From: Lactarius indigo
Taxonomy: Eukaryota > Basidiomycota > Agaricomycetes > Russulales > Russulaceae
Direction: 5' to 3'
DNA: 64,000 bases
NCBI GenBank assembly: GCA_025766275.1
Contig: JAFKAC010000002.1
Location: 1,984,001 to 2,048,000, forward strand
In this document: positions 1 through 11,928 of the stretch, piece after piece
How positions within the stretch are numbered: the first letter of the stretch is position 1
How the letters are laid out: every line of letters begins with the position of its first letter
Notes under the pieces: generated by a model
Database searches by the model: none
The model's input: the letters and a program-made list of their open reading frames with translations, nothing else
Told to the model about the DNA's origin: nothing
Program-made: the position numbers and the translations under genes

Positions 1-1
1 T

Positions 2-973
2 GACTACCGACGATGCCTCCTGTTCCTATCCTACATCAAAGGAGTATCCGTCAGCGAATGGGTACTTTCGTACCTCAAGTGGCTCAACCGGCAAATACAG
101 CGAGGGATAGATCAACATACAAGAGATCTGTGGAACACAGTAGCAGAGGGTTTTAACCAAAGGTTCGTTAATACCCTCGAACATGAACAAGCTCAAGCGC
201 TTCTGAGGAAGGGACTCAAAATGGTTGATGGAGATATCGACAAATACGTCAATGAGTTTGAAGAAGCCGCCAGAAAAGCAGGGTATCACCTCAATGACCC
301 CCAGACCATCGACTTATTCACCAAGGGGCTACCCAAGAAACTATACGAAAAGACGTACGATCTGGATGAGCCAGAAACGTTTGACGAATGGAAGCGGGCG
401 ACACTCCACCGACAATGCAACTACATCCACGTCCGAGCCCGGGTGGATGAATATAAGGACACCAAGCCAAAGAAGACGGGCAACGCCAGATGGACCGTTC
501 CCCAAAATCTCGCCAACCCTTGGGCAATGGACACCTCCGCTGACCGAGCAAAGGCGAGGCTAGCAGGATCAGAAGAGATTGACTATGGTAAGCCGCCCTA
601 CACAGGCTTACCCCCCTTCCCACCAAGAGGAGGGCCCGGGGCTAGAGGACGAGGAAGAGGAGGGTCATAACGAGACCTAAGGACGGTGTTGTGCTATAAT
701 TGTAACGCCCCCGGTCATCTCTCACGAAACTGTCCCCATCCCAGACAGCCGCAACAATGGCAACCACAGAATGCTGGGCCTTCTGTCCGAGCAGCGGGAA
801 CCGACTATTATGCACAAGAAACCCCGCCGGCACAAATACAAGCTGCCTCAACCAGCCAAACAGCTGAAGAACGGGCCAAAGAATGGCTTACCGGAGTCGC
901 AAATGCACCAGATGAAGTAAAGGACCTGATATTGCAGGACTTATGGGGGAAAGAGGGTTTTCGGAGCGCCTGA
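2..973 (+). pseudogene. gag of element 1 (5'-partial, one nonsense codon)
   Basis: The frame is open from the left window edge, so the N-terminus is missing. It reads a capsid-like helical region, then a Gly/Arg-rich stretch, then one CCHC zinc knuckle at about 707-750 (CYNCNAPGHLSRNC) that binds RNA in the virus-like particle. An in-frame TAA at 668-670 lies just upstream of the knuckle; the same frame continues to TGA at 971-973. The pol frame overlaps the gag end in the -1 frame. Confidence 0.88.
955..961 (+). promoter_or_regulatory. Putative -1 ribosomal frameshift site (G_GGT_TTT), element 1
   Basis: In the gag frame the codons read GAG GGT TTT CGG, giving a canonical X_XXY_YYZ heptamer 9 nt before the gag stop. 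A -1 slip enters the pol frame, which has no stop until 1069. The same heptamer stands at the same place in element 2 (9971-9977, minus strand). That the site works is inference. Confidence 0.6.
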
Positions 974-3900
974 ACCCGTCGGCCTGGGTGAGGGCTTTAA
1001 ATTGTAATTCTGTAATCATGACGCGCTTTCGTTCTCTTCGAATTCCAGTCTCGATACGCACGAATTACTGAATGGCCAACATAAGAGCATTGGTGGACTC
1101 GGGAGCCACCGACAATTTCATACATCCAAGCTTCATAAAGAAGATGGGTATGGGCACACAGTCATTAGCCCAGCCAAGAAAAATTTGGAATATCGATCAA
1201 ACGGAGAATAAAGCTGGGTCCATCACTCACTTCACCAACCTTGATGTATACGCCAAAGGATACCATAGGACGATGCGGTTCCTCATAACAGATCTCAGAA
1301 ATGAAGAAGTGGTGTTAGGATACCCGTGGTTGGCAACCTATGAGCCAACTATCAATTGGCGCGACGCAGTAATGCATGAAGAAATCATGCCAGTGGTGAT
1401 TAGTACGCAGGACAGTCATCACCACCATACCATTATCGCCGCGGCCCTCACTGACGAACGAAAGAAAGAAATAGTCGCGGACCTGGATGAAGAAGAAGTA
1501 TATCTACACACCACAACGTCCACCAAACTGGCGATTCAAGCCAAGAAGGACGAGCCACCCGTGGAATTGCCAGCAGTGTACCAAGCGTTCCGGACGCTCT
1601 TCAGCGAAGAAGCATCCCAGTGCTTTCCTCCCGCCAGACCATGGGATCACGCCATTGATTTTAAACCAAACGCCCCATCAGCAATAGACTGCAAAATATA
1701 CCCACTGACGCAGGAAGAAGAGGGCAAGCTCAAGGAATTTCTAGTCGAAAAACTTAGACAGGGATATCTACGCCCCTCCATCTCCCCGTACGCATCATCC
1801 TTCTTCTTCATCAAAAAGAAGGACGGAAAACTACGCCCAGTACAGGATTACCGGGTAATCAATTCCCATACCATACGCAATCAATACCCCCTTCCCCTTA
1901 TTCAAGATCTCATTTACGACCTCAGTAACGTGCACATCTATACCAAGCTCGACATCCGTTGGGGATACAACAACATCCGCATTCGCAACGGAGATCAGGA
2001 GAAGGTGGCCTTTAAAACCAAGTTTGGCCTCTTCGAACCAATGGTCATGTTCTTCAGCCTCACAAATTCACCCGCGACCTTTCAGACAATGATGAACCAC
2101 ATATATCAAGATACCATTGCGAAACATGAACTCCGCGGCACCGTTATCCGGGTTTATATGGACGACATCGGGATTGCGATGCGTGAAGGCCACGACTCTG
2201 CGGACCACATCGTGGCAGTCACGGACGTCCTTCGCATCGCCCAGGAACATGACCTGTACTTCAAGCTCGAGAAGTGCCTCTTCCACCAACCTCGGATGGA
2301 TTACCTGGGGGTAATCCTTGAAAAGGGGGTAACTCGCATGGACCCGGTAAAAGTTTGAGGCATTAGGGATTGGCCAACACCAACGAAAGTCAGGGACGTA
2401 TGCTCTTTCCTGGGATTCTGCAACTTTTACTGCTTATTCATCCGAGGTTTCGCCACACACACCCGGCCACTCAATCAGCTCACAAGAAAGGACACTGAAT
2501 GGCAGTGGACGGAAGAAGAAGACCGCGCGTTTAAGACACTCAAGCGCCTCGTTACTGAGGAACCAGTGCTGGCACACCCCGACTTGCAAGAACAATTTGA
2601 ATTGGAGGTCGACGCCTCCAGGTTCGCGGTGGGTGCAGTCCTCCTGCAAAAGAAGTATGATGGGCGCAAGCACCCAATAGGATACTACTCAGCGACGCTG
2701 AGTGAAGCAGAACGCAACTACGACATTTACGACCTAGAACTGCTCGCCATTGTAAAAGCCCTCCGGCACTGGTGCCCCTTGCTCGCGGGATCCCCACATA
2801 AAATCAAAATATTCTCGGACCACTTGAACCTGCAGTACTGGAAGACGCCGCAAAAGATTAGCCGAAGGGTCACCCGGGAGGTGCTGGAGCTGATGGAATA
2901 CGACTTCAAGATCCACCATATCAAGGGAAAGAACAATGGCAGAGCAGACGCACTATCAAGAAGACCAGATTACGACCAAGGAGAAGAAGATAACCAAGGT
3001 GTGGTCGTCTTGCCCCCAGAGGTGTTCATATGAGCCACTAATGTTGCACGCACCCTGGAAATACATCCCATGATGCAACAACCGCGGCGACGACAAGACC
3101 CCGCCATGATCAAAACCTGGATTGATGCCCATCGCCTCAAAAAGATAGAGGGAGAGTGGTATAAGGATGGGCGACTGGTGATTACGGGGCCTATGGCGAC
3201 ATACCGGGCCATCATACAAGATCATCACGACCCGCCCGTACACGGACACCCTGGAATAAGCCGGACATAATGAATTGTAGAACGACATCATTGGTGGCCA
3301 AGCATTCATCGAGATGTGTATGAGTACGTCACGGGATGTGCTGACTGTCAGCGAAACAAAGTTAACACCAGACCAACCCACGCCCCTTTACACCCAATTG
3401 CGGCCACCACAGAGGCCCCCCCCTTTTACACCATCGCCCTAGATTTCATCACCAAGCTGCCAACCTCACAGTCCTACGACAGTATCCTGACTGTCACTGA
3501 CCATGACTGCAGCAAGGCGTCCATATTTATCCCATGCAATGAAGAAATCACGGCAGAAGGAACCGCAATTCTGTACGTCAATCACGTGTTCAGACGATTT
3601 GGGCTACCGCGTAAAATCATCAGCGACTGTGATCCCCGATTTACCTCCAAGTTCACACGAGAAGTATGCCGCATACTGGGCATCCAACAGAATATTTCCA
3701 CGGCCTACCACCCACATACTGACGGGCAGTCTGAGCGCACCAATCAATGGCTTGAACAATATCTACGCTTCTGGGCAAACGAGCGTCAAGATAACTGGGC
3801 GGAGTATCTCCCTATAGCAGAATTCGCTCACAACAATTGGCCCCACGAGCATACGAAACAATCACCGTTCATGCTTCTGATGGGATACAACCCAACGGCC

Positions 3901-5694
3901 GATTGGACGGATAAGCCATCCCCAATTCCAAATGTGATCACCAGACTGACACAGCTAAAGGAAGCACGTCAACTTGCTCAGGACCTTATCAAGAAGGCAC
4001 AAGATAGCTGGGTCTGGCATAAAGACACCCCGCGTTATCAGATCGGTGACCAAGTATGGCTAGAGGGAAAACATCTACGGACCAATCAACCCACGGCAAA
4101 ACTAGCAGCACGACGCCACAGACCGTTTAAAGTGGTTCAGGTGATGTCCCCTTACAATTACCGTCTCGAACTTCCCACGCAGTGGAGCATCCATCCAGTG
4201 TTCCATATCGATCTTCTCACACCATACAAAAATACAACCTTTCACGGCGAAAATTTCCCACGTCCGCCACCAGATCTTGTGGAAGGTGAAGAAGAGTATG
4301 AAGTCGAGGCCGTTCTGGACTCCCGGCATTTCGGGAGAAGGAGAAAACTGCAATACCTCATCAAATGGAAGGGTTACTCAGACTCAGAGAATCAGTGGGT
4401 TGATAAGGACAACGTGTTTGCCCTGGAAGCGATAAGAGAGTACCAAGTGGGCCGAACAGCTGTGCGATATCTTAAAAGTCAGCCCGAGAGCAACCAGGGA
4501 GAGTATCACTCCCACATCCGATCCTCTCATACCTCTATGCCCACTTCCCCTCTCAGACATGTCACCACGGCAATCCTCCTCGACCAAGTTGCACAAGATG
4601 CCGCCAACCTCATCGAAGACGACGAAGAAACCATGGTTCAACCGGTCCAGCTCACTCTGTACACACCTGCAAACATGCGAGCCGGGCATATCACCGCTCA
4701 AGAATGGGCTAATGTCCTACAGAGGTTCCCCAACCCGACTCACCAGCCCGACGACAAGCAGCAGCATGCCATCCCTCACATCTTCCGAGATGACAATGGC
4801 AATCGAGAACCCGTCGCCATCATCCCCCCAGGTGATGACCTCATCGGCACAAGGGGAATTCTCCCTGCTGACCGTCCCCTCGAAGACCCAACAGGAGTTA
4901 GAAGCAGCGGAGGATTGGCGGAGAGTGGCGAAGGAGTGGGCCGACGAACAACTGTGCTTAGCGCAGAGGAGGTTGAGCGAGTTGCAGCAGCGCAGGCAGC
5001 GCTCCCTAACGACGAGGCTTACGCTGACGACGAAGATTACTACCCGGTCAGACACCCCCTCCTTCGAACACACAGCCACCCTACTAATCCCCGAATCACC
5101 CCATGGCTCATTCACACCGATGGAACCGCCATGTCTCGAGGACATGTGCGACTGCCCGGCATCGCACTTCACACCCCCATTACGCACGACGACGACCCCG
5201 CACAGGTCCTTGCGCCTGAGGGGTTCAGGGCAAATCGACAGCCCCATTACATTCACTTCCCTATCACCGGACCCGATGGCGTAGAAAGGAACGCCAGCCA
5301 TGTTCAGATCATTGGAGGTGCGAATCCTTTCGTGTTAGGGCTCATTCCCGGCTCCCCCCATCTCTACGGCAAACCTCTCTATGCCTACCCGATGCTATCG
5401 GCTGCGGGACGCACCTTCATCGCCCACGAGGATTTAGTCATCCTCGCCTCCGACAAGATCACAGACCGTGCACTGAACCGCATCGGGGATGAATCCCTAA
5501 CTGCGGAGGTGACGTGTTACCGGGCGGCTGCATATGAAGAAGAGAGGCTCGCCGCTCGCATCCGCCAGCTCCAGGCCATGCGGTTGTCGGCAAGGGACGA
5601 CAAGAGGGACTGTATCTACCAACTGGAGAGGGCCAACGTGTTCGAGAGGATTAGCAACGAGCAGTCGACTTGGACGGCACGGGATTTTCGGTGA
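956..5694 (+). pseudogene. pol of element 1 (protease-RT-RNaseH-integrase-chromodomain), nonsense-mutated
   Basis: One frame carries the whole polyprotein. The aspartic protease shows ALVDSGATDNFIHPSF at about 1084-1131. Reverse transcriptase has the VYMDDIGIA active site near 2152-2178. RNase H follows from about 2590, with FELEVDASRF. Integrase shows an HHCC zinc site at about 3220-3350 and the DDE core: D in ALDFITKLP (~3440), D in SDCDPRF (~3630), E in DGQSERTNQW (~3730). A chromodomain with YLIKWKGY lies near 4350. Stops are TGA 1069-1071, TGA 2356-2358, TGA 3031-3033 and TAA TGA 3268-3273; element 2 reads through each of these places. About 400 residues of unknown function follow the chromodomain. 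Confidence 0.92.
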
Positions 5695-5724
5695 GTCTGG
5701 GGTCTCACGCTGAAAAGGGGGTGA

Positions 5725-6177
5725 TGTTATGGTTACGCGCATTGACCCTTACTGTACCGGTTGTGACTACGGCGGTAAGGTAAATTAGTCACGGACTCGG
5801 GGTTTACGATAGGAGTTAGGTGTTGTAGGATGACTCGACCCTAGTACAGGTAGTAGTAGTACTAGGATTGCGCTACTTACGCGATACATTGGATGCTACA
5901 TTACTGTGACTCATAGCAGCGCTTGAAAGCCTGCTCTTTCTGTATTTAAGGTAGCTGCGGAAGACCAAGACGAACCATCTTGGTCTTCTTCAATCGTCAC
6001 TTCTTTGTTCTCGCATCTTCGCCTCGCCTCTATCTTGATATAGAGTGCCGCAGTTATACTAGTGTCTTCGATCATCTAGGAGAAGCCTTCGTGCCATACA
6101 CCTTGGGGCGTGATTAGCTAAGTCACCAAAGTCGCCTTACTGAGCTCAAGTCGAGCTAACGCTGTGACGGCGTTACA
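5725..6177 (+). repeat. 3' LTR of element 1 (453 bp)
   Basis: The repeat starts TGTTATGG and ends CGTTACA, so it has the usual TG...CA ends. It follows the polypurine tract directly. A TATA-like box TATTTAAG at 5943-5950 and a hairpin at 5960-5988 orient it on the plus strand, so it belongs to element 1. The stop codon of element 2's pol (6173-6175, minus strand) lies inside it, so element 2 was cut at this point. Confidence 0.85.
5943..5988 (+). promoter_or_regulatory. LTR promoter with TATA box and self-primer hairpin
   Basis: TATTTAAG at 5943-5950 is followed about 34 nt from its start by ATCTTGGTCTT (5977-5987). This 11-mer is half of a perfect 11-bp stem, GAAGACCAAGA (5960-5970) with TCTTGGTCTTC (5978-5988) and a 7-nt loop. 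In the element 2 family the same 11-mer is the exact complement of the primer-binding site, as in Tf1 self-priming. The transcription start is inferred from TATA spacing. Confidence 0.6.
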
Positions 6178-9100
6178 TCTGGTGCAATTCTTCACTAGTG
6201 ATAGGGCCGTCTTCTTCATGCTGCACGGCGGTACTGCCTCTGGTAGTAGTTCCATTGGCTGCAGCGTCGTTGGAGGAGTTGGGGTTGACAAGCGTGGTGG
6301 AGGAGTCGTTGACAAGGGTAGAGAGGAGTGCAAGCTGGTCATTGCGTCGAGTAGAGGACATGGGATGAGTGGGTGATGGGGACTCATCATGGTAGAGGGT
6401 CATCCTTAAATGCGTTTCTCTATCGGGATTGGAATTTTTGAAGTCCCAAACGGCTTCATCAGCAAATACGTCATCCTTATCTATCCACTGATTGTCTGAG
6501 TCAGGATACCCCTTCCATTTCACGAGGTATTGGAGTCTGCGTCTTCTGCCGAATCGCCGAGAGTCCAGAATCTTCTTGACTTCATATTCTTCTTCATTAT
6601 CGACCAAATCAGGTGGTGGGCGCTGATAATTGGGTCCGTGCATGGGTGTCTCGCAATAAGGCGTGAGAAGATCTATGTGGAAGACATCATGGATGCTCCA
6701 CTGTGTGGGAAGTTCGAGGCGATAATTAACAGGGGACATCACCTGGATGACCTTAAACGGTCCATGTCGTTTGGCCGCTAGTTTTGCGGTTGGTTGGTGT
6801 GTGTGTAGGTGGCGTCCTTCGAGCCACACGAGGTCTCCTTCTTTGAATTTGGGCGTATCTTTGTGTTTGACCCATGACTTTTGCGCCCTGAGCATACATG
6901 AAAATGCACGCTGTCGCGCTTGCTTGAACTGGTCTAGCCTCAGGGACACTTGTGGGATAGGGGAAGGCCTATCGATCCAATCAGTGCGTGGGTTGAATCC
7001 CGATAAGAGGAAAAAAGGGGACTCCCGCGTGGTCTCATTAGGCCAGTTATTATGCGTAAATTCTGCCATAGGCAGATAATGGACCCAGTCGTCCTGTCAC
7101 TCATTTACCCAAAAGCGGAGGTATTGTTCCAGCCACTGATTTGTTCGTTCTGATTGGCCGTCGGTTCTCGGATGATAAGCGGTTGAGATATTTTGGCTGA
7201 TGCCAAGGATTTTGCATATCTCCCGCATGAATTTGGATGCAAAGCGGGGATCTCGATCACTGATAACATGCGAGGGGAGTCCAAATCGTGGGAATACGTG
7301 AGAGACATACAGGGCAGCCGTTCCTTCAGCAGTTATCTCTTCATTACAGGGGATGAAAATGGCGGCTTTAGTGCAATCGTGGTCTGTTACTGTGAGGATG
7401 GAGTCATAACCACGGGATATGGGGAGCTTAGTAATGAAGTCCACTGCGATAGTCTCGAATGGCAGGGCTTCTGGTTTGGGATAAATTGGTTGTAGGGGTG
7501 CCCTAATGGGGCGAAGGTTAACTTTGTGCCGTTGGCAGTCTGTGCAGCCTTTGACATAGTCCGTGACGTCGTTTTTCATCTGTGGCCACCAGTAGTGTCT
7601 CTCGACAAGTTGAAGAGTTCGTTTGATACCCGGATGACCGTAGACTGGAGAGTCATGATGGGCAGCGATGAGGGTACGTTTGTCGTGAATACCGCCAGTG
7701 ACCACTCGGCATCCATCCTTATACCATGTCCCTTTGATGTCTTTTAGTTGATATGCATCAACCCAGGGTTTTAACTTAGCTATGTCCTGTTCGTAAATGG
7801 GGTGTTCTGGAGTCATTTCCACTGGTAGGATCTCTGGCCTCCAGTGTGGGTGTTGTGGTTCCTCCAGCGTAGTGGCGCACGCGAATATGCTCTCTGGCAG
7901 TACCGTGATTCCTTCATTATCGTTTTCCCCCTGATCGTAGTCCGGCCTTCTTGACAGTGCGTCAGCACGTCCATTGGAGGTCCCCTTAACGTGGTGAATC
8001 TCGAAGTCATATTCCGAGAGTTCGAGTACTTCCCTAGCTACGCGCCTGCTAATCTTCTGTGGCGATTTCCAGTATTGTAGGTTCAGATGGTCGGAGAATA
8101 CCTTGATCTTGTGGGGAGAGCCTGCCAACAGGGGTCTCCAATGTCTGAAGGCCTTGACAATGGCTAGAAGTTTGAGGTCATAGATATCATAATTTCGTTC
8201 GGCTTCGTTGAGAGTGGATGAGTAGTATCCAATAGGGTGTCGTTTACTGTCGGCTTTTCACTGAAGAAGGACTGCGCCCGTGGCGAAACCAGACACGTTG
8301 ACTTCTAATTCGAACTGTTGGGTAAGGTCCGGATGCGCTAGGACAGGTTCACTAGTGACGAGAGTTTTAAGGTCTTGGAACGCCTTTTCTTCCTCAGGTC
8401 CCCAATGCCATTCGGTATCTTTGCGCGTAAGTTTGTTAAGTGGTCGCGCTTTGGTCGCGAATCCTCGTATAAAGGGTCGGTAAAAATTGCAAAAACCGAG
8501 GAAAGAGCAGACGTCCTTAACTTTGGTTGGCGTAGGCCAGTCCTTGATGCCCGAAATTTTGACGGGATCCATGCATGTCACCCCCTTTTCAAGGATTACC
8601 CTCAGGTAATCCATACATGGGGAGTGGAAAAGGCATTTCTCGAGTTTGTAGTATAAATTGTGTTCCGCAGATATGCGAAGTATGTCCTTGACGGCTTCGA
8701 TGTGATCCGGTAATGAGTGATTAAGTCCAGTAGCGATGCCAATGTCGTCCATGTAGACCCGAATAACGGTGCCTCGTTTTTCGTGTTTTGCAATGATGTC
8801 TCTGAAGATAAAATTCATCATCGTCTGGAACATTGCTGGGGAATTGGTTAGGCCAAAAAACATCACCGTTGGTTCGAATAATCCATAGCGTGTCTTAAAC
8901 GCTGCCTTTTCCTCATCTCCTTCTTTGATGCATATGTTGCTATACCCCCACCTAACATCAAGTTTGGTGTAGATGTGAGCGTTACTGAGATTGGTAATAA
9001 GGTCGGAGATGAGAGGGAGTGGGTATTGATTTCGAATGGTGACCGCATTGATTTTCCGGTAGTCTTGGACAGGTCGTAATTTTCCATCCTTCTTTTTGAT

Positions 9101-9974
9101 GAAGAAGAAGGACGAAGCGTATGGAGATTTGGAGGGTTGTATATACCCCTTTTTGAGTTGTTCGTTGATCCACTTGCGTAGTTTCTTGTCTTCCTCTTGA
9201 GTCATGGGGTATATTTTGCAATCAATTGCGTCGGCCATTCCTGGTTTGAATTCGATAGCATGGTCCCAAGGGCTGCTTGGCGGAAACCTGTCCAAGGCCT
9301 CTTCACTGAAGAGACGTTTCGCGATATTCGGGAGGTAACTCAGCTTTAGTGACGTATTGCTGAGCAGCGATGGCGAGGTCGGTAGCCGTGGCTCTGATCC
9401 GGCATCCTTCCTCAAATTGTTGTCGTTGTTCATCCGTGATAACGCAGGAGTGTACTATTTCATAGTCGTCGTTTTGAACAGTGGCCGTTGCTACCACTGG
9501 CATCGTTTTGATGTAGGGATTGGTGGATCGAATAATGATGGGAAGCATATCTTCATGAATGGCCACTTGCAACCATTTAATGTGTGGGTCATAGATGGCA
9601 AGCCAGGGATATCCTAATATGATGTCTTTGTTACCGATGTCTGTAATAAGGAAACGTATCTCCTTATGAATGCCTTTAGTTTGGACGTCGACGTTGGTAT
9701 AATGAGTGATACGTCCCGACTTGTTTTCCATATTGTCAATATTCCATATTTTCTTCGGGACGTCGAGTTGTTTGGTCCCAAGTCCCATCCTCTTCGCAAA
9801 GGAGGGTCTCATGAAGCAATGGGTTGCTCCTGAGTCGACTAATGCTCGTATGTCGGCCATTGCGTAACTGGTGCAAATCGATACTGGAACTCTCATAGAA
9901 CGGTAGCGAGTCATGATTACACTGTTACAATTAACTGCCCTCACCCAGGCCGATGGGTTCAGGCGTCCTGAAAA
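6173..9974 (-). pseudogene. pol of element 2, broken by two stops and one frameshift
   Basis: The frame starts by a -1 shift from gag. Protease shows ALVDSGATHCF near 9830-9860. A frameshift at about 9303-9330 separates protease from reverse transcriptase. Reverse transcriptase has VYMDDIGIA near 8730-8760. A TGA at 8258-8260 interrupts RNase H and a TGA at 7097-7099 interrupts the integrase just after its catalytic glutamate region. Between and after these the frame is constant. The integrase HHCC and DDE motifs and a chromodomain (YLVKWKGY near 6520) are all visible. The last roughly 80 codons end in the neighbouring LTR, much earlier than in element 1, which shows 3' truncation. Confidence 0.9.
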
Positions 9975-9977
9975 CCC
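9971..9977 (-). promoter_or_regulatory. Putative -1 ribosomal frameshift site (G_GGT_TTT), element 2
   Basis: On the minus strand the gag codons read GAG GGT TTT CAG GAC GCC TGA. The heptamer GGGTTTT lies 9 nt before the gag stop and a -1 slip gives the pol frame beginning near GGFSGRLNP. It matches element 1 in sequence and position. Confidence 0.6.
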
Positions 9978-11915
9978 TCCTTTTTCCATAATTGTTGGAG
10001 GATAATGTCCTTTACGTCATCCAATTCTCCTGCTACTCCATTAAGCCAATCGCTGGCGCGCTGTTGAGGGGGTATGTCTTGAACCGCCCTGGTAGCGACC
10101 TCTGGTTCTTGTTGATGATAGTCGGTATCGATATAGCGACTAGTTGACGCTTGAGGCTGATAGCTTCCTCGCGGTTGCCTACAATCGTGGGCCATGTGTC
10201 CATCCTTTCCGCAATTATAACAAGTGACTGGCCTTTGGTTATTGCGTCCTCCCCCTCTTTGGAGGAATCCTCCTCTAGGTTGATATGGGGGACGAGGGGC
10301 GAGTATATCCTCAGCTCCTGCGAGTCGCCCTCGGATTCGATCTGCTGAAGTATCCATTGCATTTGGATCTTGGGGTAAATTTCTTGGTTGCCAGGAACTT
10401 CTTGGTGGTCCCTGCCATTGTCGTTGTTGACGTGGTCGTCCTTGCCCTTGTCCGGGTGAGACTCCTTTGTTCAATACCGCCTTGAGGTGAAGATATTGTT
10501 GTTGACGAGTAGTGGCTGCTTCCTTCCACTCGCAGTAATTTCGGGGGTTGTCAAGAGTGTAGACCTTTTCATACAGGTCTTTTGGTAATCCACTTGCGAA
10601 TAGATCCAGCGTTTGGGGATCGTCGAGTCTGTATTGAGCGCGGCATATTAACTGTTCGAATTGGGTGCAATACTCATCTAGATTGCCCCAGATCATTTTG
10701 ACTCCTTTCTTGAGCTCGTATTGAGCTTGTTCTTGCTCCATCGTGTTGCAGAAGCGCTGCATGAAACTGCGCGTGACTTCGTTCCATAGTCCTTCGCTGG
10801 TGCGGGGTATCCCTGCTTGTATCTGACCATTGAGCCAGGTGAGCATCGCCAGTACCCATTCACTAACATTGATTCCTTTGATATAAGATAGGAAGAGTAG
10901 GGCGTGTCGATATGGTGTAGCCATGATGCCTTCGTCAGCGTTCATTCCCCAGTAAACATGCCATTGAGTGAGGAATGCTTCAACTTTTGCTCGTTCTCCA
11001 TCAAATACTGTTGGCACTTCGCCAGCTAATTTGTTACTTGGAGGGGGAATGATGGGACCTGCACCTGGTAATCCTCCTCCTGGGGGTCCTCCTGGGAACC
11101 CTCCAGGGAACCCTCCAAATCCGGGTCCTCTTGGTGGAGGTCCTCCTCCTCCTCCTGGTAAATCACCAGGGGGTCCGCCTCCTCCACTGGGGGGGTCTGC
11201 TACGTCGGGCCCGATTGCACGATGGATTGCTACATCATCGTCTGTCATTCGATGACCAGTGTAAGGGTTGATAGGGGCCAAATTGGCTCATGATTCTTCT
11301 GATATGCGTCTTTGCTTGTCCAGGGCTATTTGATCCCTGGCTTCAGTGGTAAGTTGTACTTCTTCTTGCGTGATGGCAGCAGTTGCCATTGCGACTGCTG
11401 GGCTGTGAATATGAATTACTTCTGGTTCAGGTTGGTGGATGGTTAACGACTCAGTTTGTTGTATAATGCGATCACCGATAGCCCCTAGGCTGGCTTCTTC
11501 AGCTGGCATTGTTTCTCTACTTGGTGATTGGCTTTCAGAGGCTTCTTCACCACTAATTCCTTCGTCTGTATGTTCTTGTGCTTGTCCGTCAATGGGACCG
11601 TAATCTGCGCAACTATTAAGTTCTCGCGCGTCGATATCACAGTTGTAGTTTCTTCCTGCTGGTCGTACGATGTCCCAGCGATGATCTATGGGATTCCAAG
11701 TAACCTCGACCCAACAGAGATGGTCGAAATTGAACTCAACGGGTCGGAAACGGTTGGGACCATTAAACTCTACAAAATACCTGGTATCTTCTCCTCGTTC
11801 TCTCCACTGAGCAGCTCCTAAGAATCTTGTTGGTATGTTGTGATCTCCTCGTCATTCGATGTGATAGGGACGAAAGGACGTCCACTGGTCTCTGGTCAAG
11901 TACGCCACAATGAGG

Positions 11916-11926
11916 ATCTTGGTCTT
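11916..11926 (-). promoter_or_regulatory. Primer-binding site of self-priming type
   Basis: Two nucleotides inside the 5' LTR end, the minus strand reads AAGACCAAGAT. This is the exact reverse complement of ATCTTGGTCTT in the LTR (plus-strand 12160-12170), which lies about 34 nt downstream of the LTR TATA box (12199-12204). I could not match it to a tRNA 3' end. The layout is that of Tf1/sushi elements, in which the mRNA 5' end primes reverse transcription. Copies B (13982-13992) and C (22720-22730) keep it exactly. Confidence 0.65.
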
Positions 11927-11928
11927 AA

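Larger units (their letters stand above)
1..6177 (+). mobile_element. Ty3/Gypsy chromovirus, element 1 (5' end outside window)
   Basis: This is an LTR retrotransposon read on the plus strand. It begins before the window, inside gag, and ends at its 3' LTR (5725-6177). The order gag - protease - reverse transcriptase - RNase H - integrase - chromodomain is the Ty3/Gypsy (Metaviridae) order, and the chromodomain makes it a chromovirus. A purine-rich tract at 5711-5724 (AAAAGGGGGTGA) sits directly before the LTR and is the likely polypurine tract. The pol frame carries several nonsense codons but almost no frame loss, so it is a dead but fairly recent copy. The 3' LTR directly abuts the truncated 3' end of element 2 on the opposite strand. 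Confidence 0.93.

Noticed and set aside
4559..5284. Plus-strand 241-aa frame as a separate gene inside element 1
   Set aside because: It overlaps the pol frame throughout; only about 4885-5010 looks coding, which fits compensating indels in pol better than a separate gene.
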